From assembly GCA_910578865.1 (NCBI GenBank), contig CAJTRM010000001.1:248248-312247 (forward strand): a stretch of 64,000 nucleotides of DNA, in the 5' to 3' direction. Below the pieces are notes generated by a model that was given only the letters and a program-made list of their open reading frames with translations, searched no databases and was not told the DNA's origin. A program made the translations under genes and the position numbers. This document shows positions 51,932 to 60,165 of the stretch, piece by piece. The DNA comes from an uncultured Dorea sp. (GTDB lineage: Bacteria > Bacillota_A > Clostridia > Lachnospirales > Lachnospiraceae). Each line of letters opens with the position of its first letter. The stretch's first letter is position 1.

Positions 51932-52396
51932 GACAATGTCCTCCAGTGAAATAATCGGACAATCGAAGATCTTCTCCAGCTCTTCCTCTACCTCGTCAAA
52001 GAAATATACTGCGGTAACAACAACAGCATCCACATCGTCCATATCATCTTCCAGGCTTTTCACGTCTATATCTGCATAAATATTCTCGGCATTTTTGTCG
52101 ATCGCATAGCATATCTTAATACCGGAATCTCTAAGCTCATCCTCAAGACGTTCTCCAAGATAACTCATTCCGTAAATTGCAATTGATTTATATCCGTTTT
52201 CTTCAAAGAAGCTTACAAGACTCTTTCCCTCTTGTTTATTGATAAGCCATTGATTCATAACCTGCATGATCACAAAATGCTTATCCGCATATTTCTGTGC
52301 CTCTTTTGTTTTCTTACTTAAAACTGACCAGATAGATGAAACTCCGGCTACACCTCCGCAAACAAATGATAAACCTGATAAAATACCTTTTTTCAT
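51920..52396 (-). CDS. Small protein: hydrophobic N-terminus plus Rossmann-like module
   Basis: 158 residues from ATG at 52396 (GGAGGAAATCATC upstream; the frame extends to 52417). Residues 3-25 (GILSGLSFVCGGVAGVSSIW) are hydrophobic and could insert in or lie on the membrane. From about residue 67 it is the small module otherwise found fused to the enzymes of this block (YKSIAIYGMSYLGERLEDEL, ICYAIDKNAENIYADIDV, DAVVVTAVYFFDEVEEEL). It is thus the stand-alone version. No catalytic residues are evident; it might recruit glycan enzymes to the membrane or to a shared ligand. No family name can be given. Confidence 0.75.
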   Translation of the reverse strand: MKKGILSGLSFVCGGVAGVSSIWSVLSKKTKEAQKYADKHFVIMQVMNQWLINKQEGKSLVSFFEENGYKSIAIYGMSYLGERLEDELRDSGIKICYAIDKNAENIYADIDVKSLEDDMDDVDAVVVTAVYFFDEVEEELEKIFDCPIISLEDIVQEV

Positions 52397-52431
52397 GATG
52401 ATTTCCTCCATTTTCATATTATTTTAAAACT

Positions 52432-53889
52432 TTATAAATAATTTTTCCACCCTGACGGGACCCTGTATTTATAGACACTTTGAAATTGATCAACTCCTTT
52501 CATGCGCTTACTGTCACTTTCAATGATTTCAATATCATCTATGTGAAAATCCATAAGCCGCTTTTCTGTTTTTTCCTTTATATTTAAACTTTTGATTCTT
52601 TTATAATCCAGGCCCATATAAGAAGCTGCAACAATATCTGTGGCAATCGGATTCATTCCGGCAATGATAACGCCGCTCCTCACACGGGTCGGCGCCAGAG
52701 GACCTTCGCCTTCACCGCCCACAATTCCGTCAATGACTGATAAGTATCTCCTTTTTTCTTTTGACAGCACGCCTTTTTTATCGCTGAACAACAACACTCT
52801 GTTCAAATCTACCGCCATCCTCCATGTCGTGTCATTCCCATACCAATCACCCCCTCTATTCTGACCGTTCTTTTCTTTTATGTTCAGTAACTCCTTCCCT
52901 TTCAAATATGCGGCATACAGATATTTCCCGTATTTCCAGTTCTTACCGAGCGTTAAATCTTTGATTCGTCTGTCTAAAGCCGCCTGCCTGCTTTCAACAG
53001 AAAACTCATCCCCTCCCTGGCGCTGCGTGCCGATCTGGTAATGAACCAGATAATTTTTATTTCCATTTATGCCTACCATATTTTTGACATTAAGTGTAAC
53101 CCCCACTTTTCTGTGCACTTTTAATTTGGGAACTGATATTACAGCATCTGCATTCAAGATTGTATTGGAAATAAAATATTTATGATGCCCTTTCGAGTGA
53201 GCGGCTACGGTTTCCTTCCGATTATAATCAGCACCATAAAATCTTTTCGGATCCACTCCGTTTAATTCACTCTCTTTTTTTAAATCTACTATCGTATAGC
53301 CTGACGGATCACCTTTTAATGGAATCCGCTGCCATACAATCCCATATTTATATATCGTTCTCTCTCTGCGCAGATCTATCAGATCAATCTCTACAGGTGT
53401 ATCTCTCAGCTGTTTTTTGTAATAATCTATTACGGCTTTCATCCCATTTTTCCGAATCAGCCGTTCAAAATCGCAATTCATCTGTGGAGCATCCGCCACA
53501 ATAATTTTCCCGTATCCGCCCAGAGCCAGAAGCACATAATCAATAATCACACGTATTACGGAACCATGTGTAACCGTTGACTGACTCGTCCTGTCATTGA
53601 CATTTAAGTCAAGTACAAAATTCGGTTTAATAACCACAGTGTCCCCGGGGGTGACGATTTCTGCCAGGGGATTCCATTTTTCTGATGCAAAGTTTTCTGA
53701 ATCCAATCCCATAAGAAATAATGCATTCCTGACTGTTTCATAAACCTGATTGCTGCGGTCTGTCTCCAGCGTGATATTCAGCTGTGCCAATTCCGGGTAG
53801 ATCTCCGGGGGATGAAAAGGCGCTCTATGCGGATAGCCTTTTTCACTATCCGCCATTTTAGATATAGATACTTTTCGTTCGTCTGACAT
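52432..53889 (-). CDS. DUF362-domain protein
   Basis: 485 residues, no signal peptide. DUF362 hallmarks: GDTVVIKPNFVLD, VTHGSVIRVIIDYVLLALGGYGKIIVADAPQ, INADAVISVPKLKVHRKVGVTLNVKNMVG (about 240-268) and GMNPIATDIVAASYMGLD. Unlike many DUF362 proteins there are no ferredoxin cysteines. The family has no settled function. Family members do occur in exopolysaccharide loci. AGAGGAGG precedes ATG at 53889. Confidence 0.85.
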   Translation of the reverse strand: MSDERKVSISKMADSEKGYPHRAPFHPPEIYPELAQLNITLETDRSNQVYETVRNALFLMGLDSENFASEKWNPLAEIVTPGDTVVIKPNFVLDLNVNDRTSQSTVTHGSVIRVIIDYVLLALGGYGKIIVADAPQMNCDFERLIRKNGMKAVIDYYKKQLRDTPVEIDLIDLRRERTIYKYGIVWQRIPLKGDPSGYTIVDLKKESELNGVDPKRFYGADYNRKETVAAHSKGHHKYFISNTILNADAVISVPKLKVHRKVGVTLNVKNMVGINGNKNYLVHYQIGTQRQGGDEFSVESRQAALDRRIKDLTLGKNWKYGKYLYAAYLKGKELLNIKEKNGQNRGGDWYGNDTTWRMAVDLNRVLLFSDKKGVLSKEKRRYLSVIDGIVGGEGEGPLAPTRVRSGVIIAGMNPIATDIVAASYMGLDYKRIKSLNIKEKTEKRLMDFHIDDIEIIESDSKRMKGVDQFQSVYKYRVPSGWKNYL

Positions 53890-53923
53890 CTCTTCCTCCT
53901 CTAAACCCTATGTGCCTGAACCC

Positions 53924-54875
53924 TCAAATCAGTCTTATCCTTTTCACCTTCGGCATGTAATCCCCGGAAGATATTTCTACATTTTGCAGCTTTTTGTACA
54001 GTTGACTTACAGTCACTACCTCAATCTTCGGATTCCCGGCCAGATAGTTCATAACATTATGAAATTTTCTTATAGTATCCTTATCCGGCTCAAATAACGA
54101 TCTCTCCCGGTACACTCCTGTCATAAAAAACTTATATAATGAAAAACTGTGCATAAAAATATTCGTATAAGCATGATGCTGTGCTATATTTTGTTCGCAC
54201 ACTTTTTTGATCTCATCTGCAGTGCTGTAATTAATATCCAGTTTCTGAATCTGATTGTTGGCCGATTTACAGGGTATCACATAATCCGTCTTAATCTTGT
54301 ACACACTCACGGGATATTCTAAGATACCGTTTAATTCATGAATTCTGTTTTTATATTTTCCTGTCACCTTACAGTTACTGTATTTATAAAAGACACTGGA
54401 ATCTATTTTTATTTCCGTTTCCCTTAAAGCCTGTAAGGTGGCCATGTTAATACCATACCCCCCCCCCTCTATGCGCGATCGGTTTTTTACCTGTCACATT
54501 CTGAATATCCTCTATTCCTTTCTCCATGATATAGATCTGTTCATCAAGGGAGTATTGATTCATATATACACGTTTTCTTTCATTGCGGTCCATCAGCCAT
54601 ACAGGGTGCGTGTGAAGCTGTATATCCTGTCCGTTCTTCAATAAAATATGGCAGACATCCGCCAAAAGCTTCTCGCCCATAAGGTATTTCTCATAGATAT
54701 TCAAATACCATGTTGCATGAATACCATACTGCTTAAAGGCAGATACAATATATCTGAGTCCATAGTTTCTTTTCCCGTTAGAATTAAGCAGCGTATCCGT
54801 CCTGCATGTATTTGCCACAAATGGAATCTGCGGGTTCTCCGTGTCAATTGTAATTGTAACATTCAGTTTATCCAT
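53924..54875 (-). pseudogene. Polysaccharide deacetylase-like gene, frameshifted at a G10 tract (possibly phase-variable)
   Basis: The first frame (54875 to 54447, GGGGAG before ATG) encodes 142 residues with NodB-type motifs: TITIDTENP, QLHTHPVW and AHRGGG. It then stops just after a run of ten G (minus strand). The second frame (54445 to 53924) continues the same domain (MATLQALRETEIK to the C-terminus). With nine G the two join as AHRGGGYGINMATLQAL, giving a 316-residue protein. N-deacetylation of a GlcNAc/ManNAc-type residue would be the expected activity. Either an off-phase contingency gene, a true pseudogene, or a sequencing error in the homopolymer. Confidence 0.82.
54458..54467. repeat. 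Homopolymer of ten C (ten G in the coding sense)
   Basis: The only homopolymeric C/G run this long that I noticed in the window, in AT-rich DNA, inside the deacetylase codons for the conserved Arg-Gly-Gly motif. Loss of one base restores the frame. Confidence 0.9.
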
Positions 54876-54930
54876 GTCTTCTCCCCAAATCTATCCCTGT
54901 CATAGTTTCCTTCGTTTTTATTTTATCAGA

Positions 54931-55653
54931 TCAGTTACTGGCAAATGCGATCACAGACCGCGACCACATTCTCTCCTGCGAAACACAAATCCCACCCTCT
55001 TGATACAATTTCCACAAAATATATCTTGCGATTTTCATTCTCATACTTGCTGTATACTCAAGATCTCCATATGAAAACTGAATCTTCTTAAAGTACGGCC
55101 GCAGTATTTCAAATAATGATTCCTTCGTAAAGCCGCATTCATGGGTAAAATCCATATACCGCTCATGGGTTGCCCAGATCCAGTCCATATTGGGAACATC
55201 GATCAATACCCCTCCGCTTTCTGAGCAATGCACTTTCATCTCCCGAACCGTTTCTAGTATACTCTCTTTCTCCATATGCTCAAACACTGCTCTGGAACAG
55301 ATAATATCAAACTTCTCGGAACTGTTTTTCAAAAATTCAATGCCATCACCGGTCAAATACTGTATATTCCCATTTCTTTTCTTTGCAATTCTAATATTTC
55401 CCTCACACATATCAATGCCCACAAGATTTTTAAATCCATCTTTATACATTGCCTGAAGCATTCCACCGGTTGAGCAGCCAATTTCCAATATTTTCATGTC
55501 TTTCTTATTACCAAAATATTGCTTATAGTATCTTTTATATATCTCGCCCATATGTCTATCGTAATCCCGCAGATCGGCCTCCTTTTTCCCCTGCCATACC
55601 TCTGCTCTGACCTGATCATAATTTTCAAAAAGTTTTTTTCTATAGGACTTCAT
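54931..55653 (-). CDS. Class I SAM-dependent methyltransferase
   Basis: 240 residues from ATG at 55653 (AAAGGAGAACTT upstream). KILEIGCSTGGMLQAMYKDG is motif I; LVGIDMCEGNIRIAKKR is motif II; FDIICSRAVFEHMEKE and GGVLIDVPNMDWIWAT follow. Methyltransf_11/UbiE type. Acceptor likely a sugar of the glycan. It lies 26 bp after the amidotransferase gene. Confidence 0.9.
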   Translation of the reverse strand: MKSYRKKLFENYDQVRAEVWQGKKEADLRDYDRHMGEIYKRYYKQYFGNKKDMKILEIGCSTGGMLQAMYKDGFKNLVGIDMCEGNIRIAKKRNGNIQYLTGDGIEFLKNSSEKFDIICSRAVFEHMEKESILETVREMKVHCSESGGVLIDVPNMDWIWATHERYMDFTHECGFTKESLFEILRPYFKKIQFSYGDLEYTASMRMKIARYILWKLYQEGGICVSQERMWSRSVIAFASN

Positions 55654-55679
55654 AAGTTCTCCTTTCAAACATCTGTATT

Positions 55680-57602
55680 TTATACTTCGGCTTCATTTAA
55701 TGTCGGTTCTATATACTGCTCCCACCATAATGACAAGACAAAGAGCGCCCATATAGTGATCGGCTCTGAGTTTTTATCTCTTATATATCTCCTGACTTCT
55801 TTCTCTTCAAAGTATCGGGAAGCTTTTACAAAATGAAGGATACTATTCTTCATCACTGCACCTAACTGCCCCTGATACCACTCCATAAAAGGAAGCCCAA
55901 ATCCTTCTTTTTCCCGGTTTATAATACGATCAGGTATTACATTTTTCACTGCTGCCTTTAATATATGTTTGTGATTCCCTTTTTTTATTTTATAATGTTC
56001 GGGTATCCTCATCCCCCATTCCACCAATTCATGGTCTAAAAACGGCACTCTTCCCTCTACTCCCACTGCCATACATGCCCGGTCCGTCCGCGCAAGCAAA
56101 AACTCCGGTAATCTGAATCTCATATTCACACATCCCATCCAGCCCACCGTCTCACGCAGCATATTCTTTTTACATTTTCTGTAGCTCTCCAGAAAGGCCT
56201 CTCCCGTTGTATGGTTTCCTATTTCATTCAGAAATTCCTTTTTGTAAAGCCGTCTTTTTCTGTCTTCACCGATATAAACCGTACCGAACCCCCAGAATAC
56301 CGGTTCTCCCTCTGCGGCCCTCCTTAACAATTCCTCCTGATACTCTGAAATGTTAAAATGATACTTTTTTATATTTGTATAAATCATTTTCTTGATCTTC
56401 TGGGGAATCATAACATTCAACTTTTCATACCGGGCAAGTTTACTCCAATAAGTATACCCTGCAAATAATTCATCCGAGCCCTCTCCGACCTGAACTACTT
56501 TTATGCCGTTTTCCCTTGCCTGTTTTGCAATATAATATTGGGAAACGATGACCGGGTCTGCGATCGGGTCATCACTTAATTTTTTTAATGTATCTACAAA
56601 TTCTATTACATCTGTGTCATCCAGCATCTGATCATGATGAACTGCCCTGCAATAATCAGCCACGCTTTTCGCATAAGAATTCTCATTTTTATAATGACGC
56701 ATACCTTTGTATCCGGCAGTAAAGGTATGAACCTCCTGACTGTCCTCTGAAAATAAAGCTAAATTGGTACTTGAATCAATCCCTCCTGATAGAAATACAC
56801 CTACAGGAACATCTGCTGCTTTTCTTATTTTGACCGAATCCTTTAATTTATCTAAAAGCCCGGTCTTTATTCGGTCTTCACTTTCTTTTAACTTTTTCAT
56901 ATTTGCATACTTGCAGATGTCCCAGTAACAGGTCGTTTTTATTTCACCATTCAAGGTTATTTCCAGATAATGTCCTGCCGGTAACTTTTTTATATTTTTA
57001 AACAATGTATTTGGAGCAGGGACTGCAAGCAAGGACAGAAAATCATATACCGCTTTTTTATTAACCGTTTTATCTTGTTCCCAATCTTCCAGCAAAGCCC
57101 TTACATTGGAGGCAAAATTCAATTTTCCGCGCAATATACCATAATACAATGGCTTTATCCCTAACCGGTCGCGGACAAGCCACATCTTTTCCTTTTTTTC
57201 ATCCCATAAAGCAAATGCAAACATGCCGCGGAATTTCTTGATACACTGTATCCCCCATATTTCATATGCATGAATAATAACCTCTGTATCTGAATGATCA
57301 GTTTTCCACTTTACATTACGGATCTTATTGATCTCTTCTTTTATTTCCTGATAGTTATAGATCTCTCCGTTAAATACAATATGAATGCTGTCGTCTGCAT
57401 TGCTCATTGGCTGATCAGCCTGTTTTGATAAATCAATAATAGCCAGCCTTCTGTGGCCCAGTCCGACCCTTTCATTATTCAGCACACATACTCCGCTGCC
57501 GTCCGGCCCTCTTTCAGCCATAGCATCTGCCATCTTTGTAAGAACTGTTTTATTAATTTTTTTATTGTTGTCAAAACTTATACTGCCTGCAATTCCGCAC
57601 AT
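55680..57602 (-). CDS. Asparagine-synthase-type glutamine amidotransferase
   Basis: 640 residues from ATG at 57602 (AAGGGG upstream), which places Cys2 as the N-terminal nucleophile after Met removal (MCGIAGSISFDN); the frame extends to 57623. Class II glutaminase domain (1-210) with RGPDGSG, GHRRLAIIDLS and NGEIYNYQEI; synthase domain with PP-loop GVFLSGGIDSS and GEGSDELFAGYTYW. In glycan loci such enzymes amidate uronic acids; the WecC product nearby would give a carboxyl to amidate. True asparagine synthesis cannot be excluded. Confidence 0.92.
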   Translation of the reverse strand: MCGIAGSISFDNNKKINKTVLTKMADAMAERGPDGSGVCVLNNERVGLGHRRLAIIDLSKQADQPMSNADDSIHIVFNGEIYNYQEIKEEINKIRNVKWKTDHSDTEVIIHAYEIWGIQCIKKFRGMFAFALWDEKKEKMWLVRDRLGIKPLYYGILRGKLNFASNVRALLEDWEQDKTVNKKAVYDFLSLLAVPAPNTLFKNIKKLPAGHYLEITLNGEIKTTCYWDICKYANMKKLKESEDRIKTGLLDKLKDSVKIRKAADVPVGVFLSGGIDSSTNLALFSEDSQEVHTFTAGYKGMRHYKNENSYAKSVADYCRAVHHDQMLDDTDVIEFVDTLKKLSDDPIADPVIVSQYYIAKQARENGIKVVQVGEGSDELFAGYTYWSKLARYEKLNVMIPQKIKKMIYTNIKKYHFNISEYQEELLRRAAEGEPVFWGFGTVYIGEDRKRRLYKKEFLNEIGNHTTGEAFLESYRKCKKNMLRETVGWMGCVNMRFRLPEFLLARTDRACMAVGVEGRVPFLDHELVEWGMRIPEHYKIKKGNHKHILKAAVKNVIPDRIINREKEGFGLPFMEWYQGQLGAVMKNSILHFVKASRYFEEKEVRRYIRDKNSEPITIWALFVLSLWWEQYIEPTLNEAEV

Positions 57603-57628
57603 ATATAACCCCTTCCGCCTCATGCTTT

Positions 57629-59200
57629 TTATGCGTACATTTCCGTCAATTTTTCCAGCATCTTATCAAGATGCTTATCCCATGTATATTTTTCTTCCGC
57701 ATCCTTTCTTGCATTCTGCCCAAGTTTTTTTCTGAGTCCGGTATCCCTTATCAGCAGCTCAAGCTTGTCCGACATATCCTTTACATTTCCAGGTTCAAAC
57801 AGAAGCGCATTTTCTCCGTTTCTTAATATTTCACTCATTTGCCCCAGATCGGACGCCGCTATTGCCTTTCCCATCGCCATATATTCAAACAGTTTCGTTG
57901 GAGACCCAAAGAAATTACTACCGTCTTTGTTGCACACATGGGGCGCAGCCAGAATATCACAGGCCGCCAGATACGAGGGTACCTCTTCAAAACATATGCT
58001 CCCGACGCACTTCACGCAATCTTCAATCCGGGTACGCTTTAAAATTCGTTTTACTTTCGGAAAAGTTTTTCCCTCCCCGATGAGCAATAGGCTCACTTTA
58101 CTTTTATAAGCCTCATTCCGCGAGACTAATTCGGCAAAACTTTCCGCCAGTTTTTCAGCTCCATGAAATACTCCAAAAGAGCCGCAGAATCCGATGACAA
58201 TTTTATCTCTGAGATCATATTTTTCCCTTATCTCGTCTCCACTGACAGCCGGATGATATTTTTCTGTATCAACTCCGTTATAATCAACCAATATTTTCCT
58301 GCTTTCAATTCCCCGTTCCATCAAATGTTCTTTTAACACGTCACTGACACACACAATTAAGTCAGCTTTATTCAGATTCAGATTCTCGATTCGTTCAGCC
58401 AGACTTTCATATTTGAGGCCGTCTCCCCAGTTTCTGGATGTCCATACCTCTGAACTATTAAATTCAAGTATCAAAGGCACATTATATTTATATGAAAGCT
58501 GCAAACCTGTGAAATTGTTCAAAGCATAACGCTGGTATATAAATGCAGGCACTTTTCCCTTTTGCAGCCCATATATGTCATTAGAGGCACTGAAATTGAA
58601 ATATAAATTTCTTAATTCACCAAAATCATGATATGCTTTCATCGATATATGATGAATCTCGTCCGTCTGCACCTCACTGGAAATATAGTCTGTCGTATAT
58701 ACCGGAATCTGTCCGTATCTCCTCACCAATGCATTTAGAACCCCTGTAGAATGGGCAACCATTCCGCCGGACTGTACTCCATATGACATCGTAGTTTTGA
58801 TATATACGGGCATAGCGTTTTTCCTGTATTGCTTCCTGACCGTTCGGCGTTCCAGGCACTCAATCCTGTCCTGTGCAAAACTTATGACCCGGCTTAAGCT
58901 CCTTTCCTCCCGCCTCTTTTTTACAAGCCGGCGCAGTAAATACCAGGCTGTTATAACTTTTTCTCTTTTTGAATCCTTCAATACCATTGCCACTGCACCG
59001 GATTGAAGGAACAGATTGTGTATCTTGTCAGTCACACCTATAATGGAATCAATATCTGCCGTCACAAAATAGATCCTGGGACAGAAACCGCAGCCTGCTC
59101 TGCCCGCAGCAAAATCATCATACGGCAATATCTTTCCTTCTCCAATAACAGGATTAAATAACGGAATATTGTCTACGATATATATCTTTTCCCATGCCAT
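57629..59200 (-). CDS. GT4 glycosyltransferase with N-terminal extension
   Basis: 523 residues. About 125 N-terminal residues of unknown function (including a Cys-containing AGRAGCGFCPRIYF), then a GT-B enzyme with SYGVQSGGMVAHSTGVLNAL, LILEFNSSEVW, ILVDYNGVDTEKYHP, IGFCGSFGVFHGAEKLAE and SPTKLFEYMAMGKAIAASDLGQMSEI. Ends five bases before the amidotransferase gene. RBS AAAGGA. Donor unknown. Confidence 0.88.
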   Translation of the reverse strand: MAWEKIYIVDNIPLFNPVIGEGKILPYDDFAAGRAGCGFCPRIYFVTADIDSIIGVTDKIHNLFLQSGAVAMVLKDSKREKVITAWYLLRRLVKKRREERSLSRVISFAQDRIECLERRTVRKQYRKNAMPVYIKTTMSYGVQSGGMVAHSTGVLNALVRRYGQIPVYTTDYISSEVQTDEIHHISMKAYHDFGELRNLYFNFSASNDIYGLQKGKVPAFIYQRYALNNFTGLQLSYKYNVPLILEFNSSEVWTSRNWGDGLKYESLAERIENLNLNKADLIVCVSDVLKEHLMERGIESRKILVDYNGVDTEKYHPAVSGDEIREKYDLRDKIVIGFCGSFGVFHGAEKLAESFAELVSRNEAYKSKVSLLLIGEGKTFPKVKRILKRTRIEDCVKCVGSICFEEVPSYLAACDILAAPHVCNKDGSNFFGSPTKLFEYMAMGKAIAASDLGQMSEILRNGENALLFEPGNVKDMSDKLELLIRDTGLRKKLGQNARKDAEEKYTWDKHLDKMLEKLTEMYA

Positions 59201-59202
59201 GC

Positions 59203-60165
59203 TTAATATCCTTTCGGTCCCGGCAATGTATCACAGTATCGGCATAATTTGACGCCTGCTCTGCCCTGCCTGAGTTTTTTCCTTATGTTTTCATACCGCT
59301 GCGAATACCATGCCTCCTGCAAGGACATTCTGTTCAGATCCGCCAGTGTATATTTTCCATAAGGATCATTACAGCACAGGCTGGTCTTTCCGTCAGGTCT
59401 TACTACCATCTGTTTATACGGCAGAATACACGACGCCTTTAATGTCTTTCTTTTGTTATTATTCGGCGACTGTCCCCCTCTGGTATTGAGCACCTCATGG
59501 ATCTTTCTGACATGGATCTCAACCTTTTTATTTAATTTTCTGTCTTTCCTGCAATACTCATGAATATTTGCAACATTCTCGATCAGTTTGAGTTCGTCAT
59601 CATAATTATCAATTACAAGTCTGTCCAGTGAGGGGATAATAGCTTTGAATTTTTCCATCGTAAGCAGCGTCCCGTTTGTATACATGTACAGGTGGGCATG
59701 GGGCACATGCTCCCGGGCATACTTTGCAAACTCTATAATCCTTGGATCAAGGAAGGGTTCATTATTAGAATGCAATGCCAGTCTTCCGGAATACTTTAAT
59801 TCTCCCAACTCATCTATGATTTTTTTAAAGAGCTCCTCGTCCATTTTCTTTAACTTCCGCGGATCTGTATTTCGATTGACCGGGCAGAACGGACAGATGC
59901 CATTGCATCGATTGATAACCTCTATCTCTATGGAGGAAAACAGCGGCTGCCTCCCCACATCATAATTCTTTCTCAGGCTCTCTTCTGTCTCTTTCTTTAT
60001 ACGCTTGTATTCTATCTTTTTCTTAATCCATTTCTCATACTTTTCATACTGTGCGGCCGACAGGCTTCTCTTCAGCAACGGTGCAATCCGCCCCATAAAA
60101 TCCAAATAAACACCGTCCTTTAAAATGTCCGTCTCCCACCTGGCATTATATCGGTTCACGATCAT
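59203..60165 (-). CDS. Radical SAM protein with SPASM-like C-terminus
   Basis: 320 residues. The cluster motif CNGICPFC lies in VINRCNGICPFCPVNRN (about residue 88). Downstream are LKYSGRLALHSNNEPFLDP, MYTNGTLLTMEKF and the C-terminal CCNDPYGKYTLADLN and LCRYCDTLPG cysteines for auxiliary clusters. Different enough from the protein at 18281 not to be a recent copy. Its ATG overlaps the stop of the heparinase-like gene (4 bp). Substrate unknown. Confidence 0.9.
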   Translation of the reverse strand: MIVNRYNARWETDILKDGVYLDFMGRIAPLLKRSLSAAQYEKYEKWIKKKIEYKRIKKETEESLRKNYDVGRQPLFSSIEIEVINRCNGICPFCPVNRNTDPRKLKKMDEELFKKIIDELGELKYSGRLALHSNNEPFLDPRIIEFAKYAREHVPHAHLYMYTNGTLLTMEKFKAIIPSLDRLVIDNYDDELKLIENVANIHEYCRKDRKLNKKVEIHVRKIHEVLNTRGGQSPNNNKRKTLKASCILPYKQMVVRPDGKTSLCCNDPYGKYTLADLNRMSLQEAWYSQRYENIRKKLRQGRAGVKLCRYCDTLPGPKGY

